DNA from: Nitrospira sp. UBA5698
Lineage (GTDB): Bacteria; Nitrospirota; Nitrospiria; Nitrospirales; Nitrospiraceae
Assembly (NCBI GenBank): GCA_002420115.1
Contig: DIHK01000026.1
Coordinates: 10,255-74,254 of the forward strand
Reading direction: 5' to 3'
Length of the DNA stretch: 64,000 bases
A program made the translations under genes and the position numbers. Below, piece by piece: positions 41,853 to 51,182 of the stretch. Under the pieces are notes generated by a model that was given only the letters and a program-made list of their open reading frames with translations, made no database searches and was not told the origin of the DNA. The stretch's first letter is position 1, and every line of letters begins with the position of its first letter.

Positions 41853-43676
41853 TTAAGGGAGAGCGTGTTGACTCTGTGTCTTCTCCGCAACACGGCGTTT
41901 GGCCTGTTGGATTCGCTCTTCATAATCAGGATTGGTCATGCCATGCTCGCGGAAGCGTTGGAGCAGTTTATCGTTGGAAGGGTCCAGCTCAAGTGAGTGA
42001 AGCCATGCGTCACGCGCGTCACTCGACTTCTGTTGTTTGATATAGATGTCCCCCAAATGTTCATAGATGACAGGATCATCGCCGACCAGCGAAACGGCCT
42101 TCTTGATCTCAATGAGGGCCTCTGCGAGCATACCGGACTTATAGAAGGCCCAGCCTAGGCTGTCTACATAGTACCCATTCTCCGGTTTCAGCGCGACCGC
42201 CCGTTTCGTCAGGGATAGAGCTTGTTCAATCTTGATCCCGCGGTCAGCATAACTGTACCCGAGATAGTTCAGCGCATCGGCATGATGCGGATCCAGGGAG
42301 AGCGCTGTTTCCATCGCGTGTTCCACGTCTTCGAATCGGTTCAACTTGTCGTAGGCCGTGCCAAGGTTGAAATGAAGGTCGGCGTTCTTAGGATGATGTC
42401 GAAGCCCTTCTTCAAACGCTTGGGTGGCCTTTTCAAACTGATCACTTTGCACATGCGCTAATCCCAGTACAATGAATGGCTCCGGTTGCTTCGGTACCAG
42501 ATGCACGGCTTCATCGAGATGGGTCACGGCTTCTGGGAACTGTTTAAGCCGGTAGAGAAGCACACCCAGGTGCATGTGGCTATCTGAGAACTTTGGGTCC
42601 AACTGAATGTTGTACCGATAGGCCTCTATTGCCTTCTGAAACTCCTTCGATTCTTCATATAAATATCCGAGGTAGTCTCGAACCTTCAGCTCAGCCGGCT
42701 TGGCGTTCAAAATCTCGGTCAACCGACTAATCGCCTTCGAGAACTCTTTTTTCTCTCCGTAGATCAGCGCCATCCGCAATTGGGCGTCAAGATCTCCTGG
42801 ATTGTCCTGCAATATCGTTTCAAGTTCTGCGAGGCCTCCAGTATAGTCTTTGGTTGCGATATATAACTGGACCAAATGCTGGCGAATATCTCGATTGCGA
42901 GGATTGACTTGCTCAAGATATCGTTTCAGAACGGCAATGGCGTTGCCTTTCTCGTGGCGTGATTCAAAGACAGACGCTTGCGCAAGATAGGCCGGTTCAA
43001 AAGCGGGATTCACAGTAATGGCGCGGTCAAAGTACGCCACTGCTTGCTCAGTGTTTCCGGCCTCCAATGAGATCCGACCCAGGTAATAGTGACCGATCGG
43101 TGAATCGGAGCTGTACTGCAGTCCTTTTTTTACGGCTTGCTCCGCCTCGGCGATTCGCTTTTGGTTTAACAGGATCAACCCTTTGGGGAAATAAGACTCT
43201 CCCCTTTCCGGGGCACCGTCGATTGCCTTGTCCAACAGTTCCAGCGCACGCTCCGGTTTGCCAGCACTGGCAAGGATGCCGGCCATCTGCGTCAGTACCT
43301 GAGGCTCTTGTCCCGTCCCCTGTCCAACCTCCTCGGCATATTGAACGGCCTGCGGAAAGTCTCCTAACGCAAAATACAAGGCTGCCAAACGCGATTGGAC
43401 TTCTCGTGACTTCGGGTCGATCTTTAAGGCGGCGTGATACTCCTTGAGAGCCGTTTCAATATCCTGGGAAAGCTCCGCCTGGTGTCCCATCATGAAATGA
43501 TAAGTCGCATCGGATTCGGGTGCAGCCGGGGAAGGCGGTTGGGTCGCAATCGGTGGCTGACCGGTCTTGTGGGGTTGAGGGGCCGCTGCACAGGCAACAA
43601 GGACACATGGGATGAGCCAACTTACCCCGAACGGAACAACCCCAGTTCTCCTAGGCGATCTGCTACCAAACGTCAT
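41853..43676 (-). CDS. TPR repeat lipoprotein
   Basis: 607 aa. N-terminal signal with lipobox LVA-C (C29), so probably anchored in the outer membrane or inner membrane facing the periplasm. At least a dozen TPR units fill the rest; examples are ALKEYHAALKIDPKSREVQS, AEQAVKKGLQYSSDSPIGHY and AIEAYRYNIQLDPKFSDSH. TPR lipoproteins of this size assist type IV pilus or secretion complexes, or scaffold exopolysaccharide machinery. Its place just upstream of pilA makes a pilus or glycan export role attractive, but no motif assigns it. Preceded by a good -10 element (TATAAT, 43731-43736, minus strand). Confidence 0.85.
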   Translation of the reverse strand: MTFGSRSPRRTGVVPFGVSWLIPCVLVACAAAPQPHKTGQPPIATQPPSPAAPESDATYHFMMGHQAELSQDIETALKEYHAALKIDPKSREVQSRLAALYFALGDFPQAVQYAEEVGQGTGQEPQVLTQMAGILASAGKPERALELLDKAIDGAPERGESYFPKGLILLNQKRIAEAEQAVKKGLQYSSDSPIGHYYLGRISLEAGNTEQAVAYFDRAITVNPAFEPAYLAQASVFESRHEKGNAIAVLKRYLEQVNPRNRDIRQHLVQLYIATKDYTGGLAELETILQDNPGDLDAQLRMALIYGEKKEFSKAISRLTEILNAKPAELKVRDYLGYLYEESKEFQKAIEAYRYNIQLDPKFSDSHMHLGVLLYRLKQFPEAVTHLDEAVHLVPKQPEPFIVLGLAHVQSDQFEKATQAFEEGLRHHPKNADLHFNLGTAYDKLNRFEDVEHAMETALSLDPHHADALNYLGYSYADRGIKIEQALSLTKRAVALKPENGYYVDSLGWAFYKSGMLAEALIEIKKAVSLVGDDPVIYEHLGDIYIKQQKSSDARDAWLHSLELDPSNDKLLQRFREHGMTNPDYEERIQQAKRRVAEKTQSQHALP

Positions 43677-43979
43677 GATTAGTTCCTACCTACTGTGTTG
43701 ATTAGGTTGGGTGGGCATTGGTACAGGGAGATTATACCGAGTGACGGAGGGATGCGCAAACCGCCCGATGTCTCATTGGGAAGTAGAGAAGGTTCTCCAG
43801 TTTGATGCTTGTGTTGTGTTCAAGCGAGTGAGGCGTCTTTCATGAGGGGCCTTTCGAGTGTGGGATATGAGTCTTGAGAGGAATGACCATGCCGTTGAGT
43901 CCGGCCCCCCTGTTGGAACGTCCTGGATTGCCTATCAGCGAGTTTGGCTGAAGTCGTAACGGAGCTTCTCAGCGGCCTG
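43677..43979. other. Intergenic region between TPR lipoprotein and dnaB
   Basis: 303 bases. It carries the promoter assigned to the TPR gene at its left end. The rest, about 220 bases downstream of the dnaB stop, shows no convincing open frame, RNA gene or strong hairpin. Confidence 0.45.
43731..43759 (-). promoter_or_regulatory. Predicted sigma-70 promoter for the TPR lipoprotein gene
   Basis: On the minus strand a perfect -10 TATAAT (43736-43731) is preceded by TTGCGC (43759-43754) with a 17-base spacer. Transcription would begin near 43724, giving a leader of about 48 bases before the ATG at 43676. Confidence 0.55.
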
Positions 43980-45332
43980 TTAAGCTTCACGAAGATCGAG
44001 GCTTTCAAATTTGGCGTAGCGATCCTGAAAAAACAGTTCTTTCTTCCCGATGGGTCCGTTTCGATGCTTACTGACAATAATATCGGCAATCCCCTTTCGT
44101 TCTGAGTTCTGGTCGTACACATCTTCGCGGTAAATGAACATGACTACATCGGCATCTTGCTCGATTGCTCCGCTTTCCCGAAGATCGGCCAGCATGGGAA
44201 TGGGTGGCTTGCGCGCCTCCACGGCCCGACTCAACTGAGACAGTGCGACCACTGGCACATTGAGCTCTTTAGCTAAGGCTTTCAACGAGCGAGAGATATC
44301 GGAAATCTCCTGTTGGCGAGATTCCGAATCGCTTCGGCCCTGCATCAACTGGAGGTAGTCGACGATGAGCAGGTCCAGCCCTTTTTCCGCTTTGAGGCGA
44401 CGGGCTTTCCCGCGCATCTGCTGGACGGTGATTCCTCCGGTGTCGTCGATATAGATTGAGGCCTGTTCCAACCGGCCGGCTGCCTCCGCCAGTCTCCACC
44501 AGTCTTCTTTCTGCAGTTTGCCCGTGCGGAGCGCATGTGAATCGACTCGTGCCTCAGAGCTGAGCATGCGCAGGACGATTTGAGGTTTGGACATTTCCAA
44601 ACTGAAGATACCGACGACCGTATTGGCGTGAATGGCGGCATGTGTCGCAAACCCTAACGCCAGACTTGTTTTTCCCATACTTGGTCGCCCTGCGACAACG
44701 ACCAGGTCAGAAGCCTGAAGCCCGGCGGTGATGTCATCAAGATCATAGTACCCTGTCGGTACACCGGTGACATGTTCTTTTCGTTTCGACAGTTTATCGA
44801 TGACATCCAAACTTTCTTTAATGACCTGACTGATTGGGCTAAACGATCGCTCTAGTTTCCCTTGAGCAATGCTGAACACTGACCGCTCGGCGAAATCGAG
44901 CAAGTCATCAATGGAGGCGGTTCCCTCATATCCTCTGGTGAGTACCTCTGTCGACGTGCTAATCAGCTGGCGGGCGACGGCTTTATCTCGAACGATTTTG
45001 CAGTGATAGCGAATGTTGGCTGAACTTGGGACGATCTGAACCAATTCCGCGAGGTACGCCGCCCCTCCTACCGCTTCGAGCTCTTTTCGAGCCTTGAGCC
45101 GCTCGGTCAACGTGATGTGATCGATGACTTCGCCAGTGTCGGCCAGCTCAAGCATTGCCTGAAAAACTTTCTTGTGGGCAGTGCGGTAGAAGTCGTCTTC
45201 GACCAGCAGCTCCATCGCCTTCGGCATGGCGGCGTTATCGAGCAAGATGGCGCCGAGCACCGATTGCTCTGCTTCCAAGTTTTGAGGTGGGAGCTTCGGT
45301 TGAGAGAGATCAACTGAACCGCCAGCCATCAT
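43980..45332 (-). CDS. dnaB: Replicative DNA helicase DnaB
   Basis: 450 aa, normal DnaB length. The N-terminal domain (about 15-120: LEAEQSVLGAILLDN, ANIRYHCKIVRDKAVAR) binds primase, and the RecA-like domain has Walker A GRPSMGKT (215-222), Walker B LLIVDYLQLMQG and SKHRNGPIG near the end. The hexamer unwinds DNA at the replication fork. Its ATG overlaps the hisZ stop (ATGATG region), and a second ATG follows in tandem. Unusual neighbours for dnaB; coupling to an amino-acid operon may tie its expression to growth, which is speculation. No intein is present. Confidence 0.96.
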   Translation of the reverse strand: MMAGGSVDLSQPKLPPQNLEAEQSVLGAILLDNAAMPKAMELLVEDDFYRTAHKKVFQAMLELADTGEVIDHITLTERLKARKELEAVGGAAYLAELVQIVPSSANIRYHCKIVRDKAVARQLISTSTEVLTRGYEGTASIDDLLDFAERSVFSIAQGKLERSFSPISQVIKESLDVIDKLSKRKEHVTGVPTGYYDLDDITAGLQASDLVVVAGRPSMGKTSLALGFATHAAIHANTVVGIFSLEMSKPQIVLRMLSSEARVDSHALRTGKLQKEDWWRLAEAAGRLEQASIYIDDTGGITVQQMRGKARRLKAEKGLDLLIVDYLQLMQGRSDSESRQQEISDISRSLKALAKELNVPVVALSQLSRAVEARKPPIPMLADLRESGAIEQDADVVMFIYREDVYDQNSERKGIADIIVSKHRNGPIGKKELFFQDRYAKFESLDLREA

Positions 45333-46723
45333 GGTGCCTCTTCGTGGCGGACCTGCAGCATGCGAATAAGATTCTGTCTCAATACCGTTCGTCTCTGAAC
45401 CTTGGCCGTGCTCGTCGTGTTTTCGACTCGTTGTGGCGTGCTCGGTTGCAATAGTAAGACACGATCCTCGTGAGATCGATCCGTACCGATCACGATCGTT
45501 GTCGAGGCATCTGATGCACGACCAACATCCGCAGCCATACGGATCAAGTCTTGGCCAGATGCTGCGATAGATCGTTGCAGTACTCGCAGGCCAGCCTGGC
45601 GAAGTTCCTGCGCGAGGGAAACCAGGTCATGGGACGAATTCGTGGGGCCTACCACAAGGATTTTGGAGTCAAGAGGCTGCATGGCTCCGGAAAGATTGAG
45701 GCTTCGGAAGAGGCGATCGACATTGAGTCCAAATCCTGTGGATGGTAGATCACGGCCGAACCGCCCGATGAGGTGGTTGTACCGCCCTCCTCCGCCTAAT
45801 TCCACTTCGATCCCATCCGAGAACACGTCAAAGACCACCCCATCGTAGTAATCGAATCCTCGAAACTCGCCTAAATCAAGCAGGAGCAGGTCTTTGAATC
45901 CTGAGGCGCACAGTATTCCATAGACACTGGCCAATCGATCTAATGCACGTAACAGAGCATTCTCACCTTTGGCGAGAATGCGTCCTTTGACTAAGACTTC
46001 AGCTGTTCCGCAGAGCTCAAGGGCGTCCAGGATTCGATGAGCAGAACGCTTGCCCACGCGCTCCTCTAGGAGAATTTCTTCGAGCCGCGGCAAATCTTTT
46101 CTGGCAGCGGCCTCTTCAGCCCGTTTCCTCCCATCGGCGGAGAGTCCGGCGCACACCAGGAGACCCTTGAAGAACCCGACATGCCCCAGCGAGACCTTGA
46201 ACGACTGTAGCCCAACCTGACGAAGTGACTCGATCATCACGGTGATCATCTCGCAGTCTGCGGATGGATCGTCCGTTCCAATCAGCTCGGCACCGACTTG
46301 AAAGATCTCGCGGTCCCGGCCGACATGCTCTGGTTCATAGCGAAATACTGTGGCGCGATAGGACAACCGTAACGGAAGACGAGCTCCGACCATACCCATG
46401 GCGACCGTTCGAGCGATTTGAGCGGTGACGTCAGGTCTTAAGAGCAGGATGCGACCGGTCGTCCTATCGATGATTTTGTACGAATTTTCCGCTAATCTTG
46501 GTTCCAGACCTGGCGCCAATACGTCGAGATACTCAAAAGTCGGGAGGATGATCTCGTCGTAGCCAGCTCCGTAAAACCCCTGAAGTAGCTCGGATTCCAG
46601 ATGCCGAACGTGGCGGGTCGCCTCCGGAAGAATGGTCGCCATTCCAACCGGAACAAGTGAGTGTTTGCGTACGAGGGACACCTTCTCCAAAGAGAGCGCG
46701 CGCGCCGGAGGGGCAGCAGCCAT
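45329..46723 (-). CDS. hisZ: ATP phosphoribosyltransferase regulatory subunit HisZ
   Basis: 464 aa class II aminoacyl-tRNA synthetase-like protein. TTGRILLLRPDVTAQIAR, RATVFRYEPEHVGRDREIFQ (motif 2) and FRGFDYYDGVVFDVF match HisZ. HisZ activates the short form of HisG in histidine synthesis, binding histidine for feedback. The end (from KILVVGPTNSSHDLVSLAQE) looks like a HisRS anticodon-binding fold, making this longer than minimal HisZ (about 330-400 aa). A divergent HisRS paralogue is the alternative, disfavoured because HisRS-specific active-site residues differ (IFQ instead of FHQ). It overlaps dnaB by four bases; hisG is not in the window. Confidence 0.87.
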   Translation of the reverse strand: MAAAPPARALSLEKVSLVRKHSLVPVGMATILPEATRHVRHLESELLQGFYGAGYDEIILPTFEYLDVLAPGLEPRLAENSYKIIDRTTGRILLLRPDVTAQIARTVAMGMVGARLPLRLSYRATVFRYEPEHVGRDREIFQVGAELIGTDDPSADCEMITVMIESLRQVGLQSFKVSLGHVGFFKGLLVCAGLSADGRKRAEEAAARKDLPRLEEILLEERVGKRSAHRILDALELCGTAEVLVKGRILAKGENALLRALDRLASVYGILCASGFKDLLLLDLGEFRGFDYYDGVVFDVFSDGIEVELGGGGRYNHLIGRFGRDLPSTGFGLNVDRLFRSLNLSGAMQPLDSKILVVGPTNSSHDLVSLAQELRQAGLRVLQRSIAASGQDLIRMAADVGRASDASTTIVIGTDRSHEDRVLLLQPSTPQRVENTTSTAKVQRRTVLRQNLIRMLQVRHEEAP

Positions 46724-46745
46724 AATAGCCTAATGACGACGATAA

Positions 46746-48329
46746 CTATGACAGATTCGCGACCTTGACGGAGAGAATATTTGAGCTCGCACGAATCTCG
46801 TTCAGTACCGCAGCAGGAAACTCCGTATCCGACCCGATGATCAGAAGGGCATCGCCTCCACGTTTTTCCAAGGCACACTGCATGCGGAGAATATTGATCG
46901 CCCGATCACCGAGGACTTTCCCCACCATTCCGATGACTCCGGGACGGTCCACGTTATGGATGAGCAGCATGTGTCCTTCGGGGACAACCTCAACTTTGAA
47001 TTGGTCGATCTCGGTAATTCTGGCTTCCTTTTTATGATACAGCGTACCTGCGACCTGGTGGGATGCTTTCCCCGCTTCGACACGAACCCGTATCAGGCTC
47101 GTGAAATCTCCGGCATCAGTACTCTTAATCTCTTTGACTTCGATACCGCGTTCTTTTGCCACGATAGGAGCGTTTACATAATTGACCGGGTGTTCCATGA
47201 TGGGGTTAAGCAGACCTTTTAGAACCGCAATGGTCAAGGGCGCAATGGAAAGACCAGTCACTTCGCCGCTGTACTCCACTGTCACTCGTTCGAGACCGGC
47301 CTGTAGTAACTGGGTCTGAAGAGAGCCAAGCTTTTCAGCTAATGTGAGGAAAGGTTGCAGGCGAGGCAGCAGTTCTGGTGCGACGGAAGGAATATTGACG
47401 GCCCCTTTTGCCACGCCCTTGGTAAAGTAGTCGACGATCTGTTCGGCGATCCCGATGGCGACGTTCTCCTGCGCCTCCGTGGTCTGGGCACCGATATGCG
47501 GAGTGCAGATAAAATTATCCAATGCCAGGAGTGGATTGTCGGGTTTCACGGGTTCTTCTTCGAATACATCGAAGGCGGCCGCAGCCACTCGTTTTGTTTT
47601 TAACGCGTCGCATAAATCCTGTTCGTTGATAATTCCGCCGCGCGCGCAATTGACGATGAGTACTCCGGGCTTCATTTTGGCGATGGCTTGGCTGTTAATG
47701 ATACCTTTGGTTTCCGGAGTCAACGGTGTGTGAACGGAAATAATGTCGGCTCGCCTGAACAATTCATCAAGATCCAACATGGTCACGCCCATCCGCTCGG
47801 CGCGTTCAGGCGTGAGGTACGGATCAAATGCGACGACGGTCATACCGATTCCCTGCGCCATCTTGGTCAAGTGACTGCCGATTTGTCCGGCACCGATGAT
47901 GCCAAGCACTTTGTTGTAGAGCTCGACACCCATGAACTTATCTTTTTCCCACTTGCCGGACTTGACTGAAGCGGTGGCTTGGGGAATGCGCCGGCTCATG
48001 GCGCAAATCATGGACATCGTATGCTCGGCCGTCGTCACGGTATTGCCGCCAGGGGTATTCATGACGACGATGCCGCGACGAGTCGCCGCGGGTGTGTCGA
48101 CATTGTCGAGACCGGATCCAGCCCGACCCACCACCTTGAGCTTTTCAGCTGCAGCAAGCAGCTCCTCGGTCACCTTCGTGCCGGATCGAACGATTAATCC
48201 ATCGGCGTCCTTGATTTCTTTGAACAGCTCATCCTTCGGCATTTTGGACTTCACCACCACGGTGAATCCCGCCTTTTCCAAAGCGTCCACCCCTTGTTTC
48301 GACAAGCTATCACTGATCAGAATTTTCAT
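46746..48329 (-). CDS. serA: D-3-phosphoglycerate dehydrogenase
   Basis: 527 aa, long-form SerA. NAD-binding GAGQIGSHLTKMA, catalytic RGGIIN Arg, and the HIGAQTTEAQENVA catalytic His region are visible. An intervening ASB domain and the C-terminal ACT domain (MLLIHNVDRPGVIGMVGKVL) follow. It oxidises 3-phosphoglycerate in the first step of serine synthesis, with serine feedback through ACT likely. The start at 48329 (MKILISDSLSKQG) suits the family; in-frame ATGs at 48344 and 48356 also exist. Follows the class V aminotransferase gene by about 32 bases, so the two steps of serine/glycine metabolism are in one operon. Confidence 0.96.
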   Translation of the reverse strand: MKILISDSLSKQGVDALEKAGFTVVVKSKMPKDELFKEIKDADGLIVRSGTKVTEELLAAAEKLKVVGRAGSGLDNVDTPAATRRGIVVMNTPGGNTVTTAEHTMSMICAMSRRIPQATASVKSGKWEKDKFMGVELYNKVLGIIGAGQIGSHLTKMAQGIGMTVVAFDPYLTPERAERMGVTMLDLDELFRRADIISVHTPLTPETKGIINSQAIAKMKPGVLIVNCARGGIINEQDLCDALKTKRVAAAAFDVFEEEPVKPDNPLLALDNFICTPHIGAQTTEAQENVAIGIAEQIVDYFTKGVAKGAVNIPSVAPELLPRLQPFLTLAEKLGSLQTQLLQAGLERVTVEYSGEVTGLSIAPLTIAVLKGLLNPIMEHPVNYVNAPIVAKERGIEVKEIKSTDAGDFTSLIRVRVEAGKASHQVAGTLYHKKEARITEIDQFKVEVVPEGHMLLIHNVDRPGVIGMVGKVLGDRAINILRMQCALEKRGGDALLIIGSDTEFPAAVLNEIRASSNILSVKVANLS

Positions 48330-48361
48330 GCCTGCTGCCGCCATGTCTCCCCTCACTCTGG

Positions 48362-49504
48362 TTACTTTGCCATCAAAAGCTCTTGCGCTTTCCCGACGCC
48401 GCTGCCTAATTTGACGGGATGGCCGAGCCCTTTCAATACCATTTCTGTTGCAGCTAATGCCGCGATGACATCGAACGAATCAGCGTATCCCATGTGAGAG
48501 AGGCGGAAAATTTTCCCCTTGAGGTGATCTTGCCCACCCGCTGCCGTCATGCCGTATTGGACACGGAGGTTCTTATAGATGGCCTGTCCATCCACTCCTT
48601 CCGGGGCGCAGACTGCGGTCAAGGCATCGCTTGGCGATTCTTTTGGAAAGAGCGCCAAACCAGCAGCTTTGACTCCTTCACGCATGGCATGGGCTAATCG
48701 TCCTTGCCTGGCGAACATATTGTCCAGCCCTTCGGCTTTCATGATTCGAAATACTTCTTGTAATCCAATGATCAATGAAACGGTTGGAGTGAAGGCGGTC
48801 TGATTCTTGACCTGATTCTCGCGTTCCTTCTTGAAGTTGAAATAAAAGGAGGCATTCTTGGCTTTGTCGGCTAAGGCCCAGGCCTTATCGCTGACGCTCA
48901 CGAATGCCATACCGGGAGGAAGCATCAACGCCTTTTGCGAGCCGGTGATGACGACATCCAACCCCCAGGCATCGGTCTTAATATCGAACACGCCAAGTGC
49001 CGTGATCGCGTCGACCACTAAAATGGTGTTCTCGTAGCCTTTGACAATTTCACCCAGTGCCTTGACATCGTGAGACACTCCCGTCGAGGTTTCACTGGCC
49101 TGTATGTAGACCGCCTTAATCGATGGATCTTTTTTCAGCGCATCAGCGACCTGCTGGGGATTGATCGCGTGGCCCCATTCAACTTTGATCTCAGTGGGCT
49201 GTACCCCAAAAGTTTTACAGAGCTTCCCCCACCGCTCTCCAAATTTGCCGGCATTGATACAAAGAGCCTTGTCCCCAGGTGAGAGGAAGTTGGAGACGGA
49301 TCCTTCCATTCCGCCGGTGCCGGATGCAGCCAGCATCAAGACGTCATTCCTGGTCTGAAACAGCCATTGTAGCCCCTCGCGTACCTCGGCAAAGATCGGG
49401 TCGAATTCGGGGGCGCGATGATGGATCATCGGACGAGCCATCGCCAACAACACCTCCGGGGGTACTGGTGTCGGGCCTGGAGCTAAGAGATAGCGCTTCA
49501 GCAT
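48362..49504 (-). CDS. Class V aminotransferase (serine-glyoxylate/alanine-glyoxylate or phosphoserine type)
   Basis: 380 aa PLP enzyme. LAPGPTPVPPEVLLAM at the start, AASGTGGMEGSVSNFLSPGD for PLP phosphate, ILVVDAITALG for the PLP-stacking Asp, and GSQKALMLPPGMAFVSVS with the Schiff-base Lys at 191. The family includes serine-glyoxylate, alanine-glyoxylate and archaeal-type phosphoserine aminotransferases. Placement directly upstream of serA makes phosphohydroxypyruvate-to-phosphoserine transamination a good hypothesis. Predicted promoter and AGGAGGT lie upstream. First gene of the run serA-hisZ-dnaB. Confidence 0.88.
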   Translation of the reverse strand: MLKRYLLAPGPTPVPPEVLLAMARPMIHHRAPEFDPIFAEVREGLQWLFQTRNDVLMLAASGTGGMEGSVSNFLSPGDKALCINAGKFGERWGKLCKTFGVQPTEIKVEWGHAINPQQVADALKKDPSIKAVYIQASETSTGVSHDVKALGEIVKGYENTILVVDAITALGVFDIKTDAWGLDVVITGSQKALMLPPGMAFVSVSDKAWALADKAKNASFYFNFKKERENQVKNQTAFTPTVSLIIGLQEVFRIMKAEGLDNMFARQGRLAHAMREGVKAAGLALFPKESPSDALTAVCAPEGVDGQAIYKNLRVQYGMTAAGGQDHLKGKIFRLSHMGYADSFDVIAALAATEMVLKGLGHPVKLGSGVGKAQELLMAK

Positions 49505-49568
49505 GGATCAAGACCTCCTCAGAAATAACAATGTAAATTCGGTAAGATAGCTCTCTGGAGAGGGCGTA

Positions 49569-49598
49569 CGCTACCATTTGCCTAAGGAGGCTGTCAAG
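49569..49598 (-). promoter_or_regulatory. Predicted sigma-70 promoter for the aminotransferase-serA-hisZ-dnaB run
   Basis: Minus-strand consensus -35 TTGACA (49598-49593), 18-base spacer, -10 TAGCGT (49574-49569, three of six matches). Start point near 49562, then AGGAGGT (49520-49514) about ten bases before the ATG at 49504. The strong -35 supports it; the -10 is weak. Confidence 0.45.
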
Positions 49599-49752
49599 GA
49601 ATTGAGCGACAAGATTGCCTGCGTGATTCGGTCTCCGCTGAGCCGCAGCTGATGCCCGTTCTGAGGGCATCCATTCGTGGGAATGAGAAGCAATGGGGTT
49701 GCAGGCCAACCCTGAGCAGCAATGTTAAAGGACTGCATGTCCAGTCGATTTC

Positions 49753-49781
49753 TTGACAAGTTTGCAGGGGATCGATAGGCT
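49753..49781 (+). promoter_or_regulatory. Predicted sigma-70 promoter for the lytic transglycosylase gene
   Basis: Consensus -35 TTGACA (49753-49758), exactly 17 bases, -10 TAGGCT (49776-49781, three of six). A start point near 49788 would exclude the more upstream in-frame start codon at 49753 and favours the ATG at 49816. Confidence 0.5.
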
Positions 49782-49815
49782 CTCCCTTATGCTGTGGCTT
49801 GTGGTGAGGTGCGTG

Positions 49816-51120
49816 ATGCGATCGCGTTGGACTGCGGGAATTGCGGCTAGCTGTGTGGTGGGCACTGTCTTACTAGCGTTTCCCTATCGAGGTCTGGCGC
49901 AAGATGCGGCTGCTGGGGACCGGTCTTCCTCTTCGCTCTACCCTGCCGGTCAGGAGACAGTACTTGAAGGGATCGACTCTGCTCAAGAAAACGGCGATGA
50001 CCTGGATCCCAATCTGATTCCCTTGGAACCTGAGCTGACGGCGTCGCCTCCTGATCTTTCCTCCAGCGACAATTCAGCTGAGACACCTTCGGGTGAGACT
50101 GCAGTCAGCGGAGGATCGTCAGGACCTCAGGAGACGCTCTACAATATTCCCGTAGTGATTGATCAATCGGTGCAGAGCCACATCCGGTTTTTTAACACTT
50201 CAATTCGGGATCGATTCGAGCAGTGGATGGTGCGGCTCAATCGCTACCGTCCGCTGGTCGAAAACATCTTTGCGGAATTCAACCTTCCGAGTGATCTCGT
50301 GCATTTGTCCTTGGTTGAAAGTGGGTTTAATCCGTACGCCTATTCGAGAGCCAAAGCGACGGGTCCATGGCAGTTTATGAAAGGGACTGGAAAGCTGTAT
50401 GGGTTACGGATTGATCACTATGTGGACGAACGACGAGATCCTATTAAGTCGACGGTAGCAGCAGCGCGGTATCTCAGGGATCTCTATGATATTTTCGGAA
50501 CTTGGCCTTTGGCAATGGCAGCCTATAATGCCGGAGAAGGAAAGGTGTTACGCGCACTTCATAAGGCTCAAGCCGAATCGTTTTCCGAGATCTCCCGGAC
50601 CAAATTGATTCGGCCGGAAACGAAGCAATATGTACCTCGGATTATGGCTGCTACGATCATTGCTCGGAATCCGGACCAATATGGGTTTGCTCAAAACCCG
50701 GTTCCTCCTCATGAGTTTGAGGAAGTCGTCGTGACTCGCCCACTGCACTTCCGGGCCATTGCCAACGTCACGGGCATTTCGTACAACGATCTTCGACTCT
50801 TGAATCCCGAACTTCGTCGGGATGCAACGCCCCCGGACGAAGCGGCCTATCACCTGAAGGTTCCCGTCGGAATGAGCTCAAAAGTTCTGGAATTGCTTGA
50901 ACGAGTTCCCACGCACAAGTTTCCTCCCGTGGCAATGATGGCGGATCGAGAGATCGCACGTCCCAAGGTCAGTGCATCACACCTGTATCGCGTTCGGATA
51001 GGGGACACACTTCAAAAAATCTCGCGAAAGTTTGGAATTCCCATCAAGACCATCAAGGCCCGCAATAATATTTCCGGCCCCGGCATTCGAGCTGGTGAAC
51101 TGCTGCATCTCGCCCGATAA
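49816..51120 (+). CDS. MltD-like membrane-bound/periplasmic lytic murein transglycosylase with LysM
   Basis: 434 aa from ATG 49816 (GAGGTG upstream; ATG 49789 also possible). Signal peptide to about GLA-QD, a low-complexity Ser/Pro/Glu region (about 30-105), then an SLT domain (about 135-260): LVHLSLVESGFNPYAYSRAK with catalytic Glu168, ATGPWQFMKGTGKLYGL, and MAAYNAGEGKV. A single C-terminal LysM (about 385-434, HLYRVRIGDTLQKISRKFG) binds peptidoglycan. It cleaves glycan strands to 1,6-anhydro-MurNAc ends during wall turnover or to make room for envelope machines. E. coli MltD has two LysM repeats, one here. Confidence 0.93.
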   Translation: MRSRWTAGIAASCVVGTVLLAFPYRGLAQDAAAGDRSSSSLYPAGQETVLEGIDSAQENGDDLDPNLIPLEPELTASPPDLSSSDNSAETPSGETAVSGGSSGPQETLYNIPVVIDQSVQSHIRFFNTSIRDRFEQWMVRLNRYRPLVENIFAEFNLPSDLVHLSLVESGFNPYAYSRAKATGPWQFMKGTGKLYGLRIDHYVDERRDPIKSTVAAARYLRDLYDIFGTWPLAMAAYNAGEGKVLRALHKAQAESFSEISRTKLIRPETKQYVPRIMAATIIARNPDQYGFAQNPVPPHEFEEVVVTRPLHFRAIANVTGISYNDLRLLNPELRRDATPPDEAAYHLKVPVGMSSKVLELLERVPTHKFPPVAMMADREIARPKVSASHLYRVRIGDTLQKISRKFGIPIKTIKARNNISGPGIRAGELLHLAR

Positions 51121-51182
51121 TAGCAGCGGGCGGACCTCTGGAAAGATCCATACACCCGCTTCATTTCGTTTAGGTGGATGGC

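Larger units (their letters stand above)
49505..49815. other. Divergent promoter region
   Basis: 311 bases between the aminotransferase (minus) and the lytic transglycosylase (plus). It contains one candidate sigma-70 promoter on each strand (separate entries). No gene or structured RNA was recognised in between. Confidence 0.5.
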
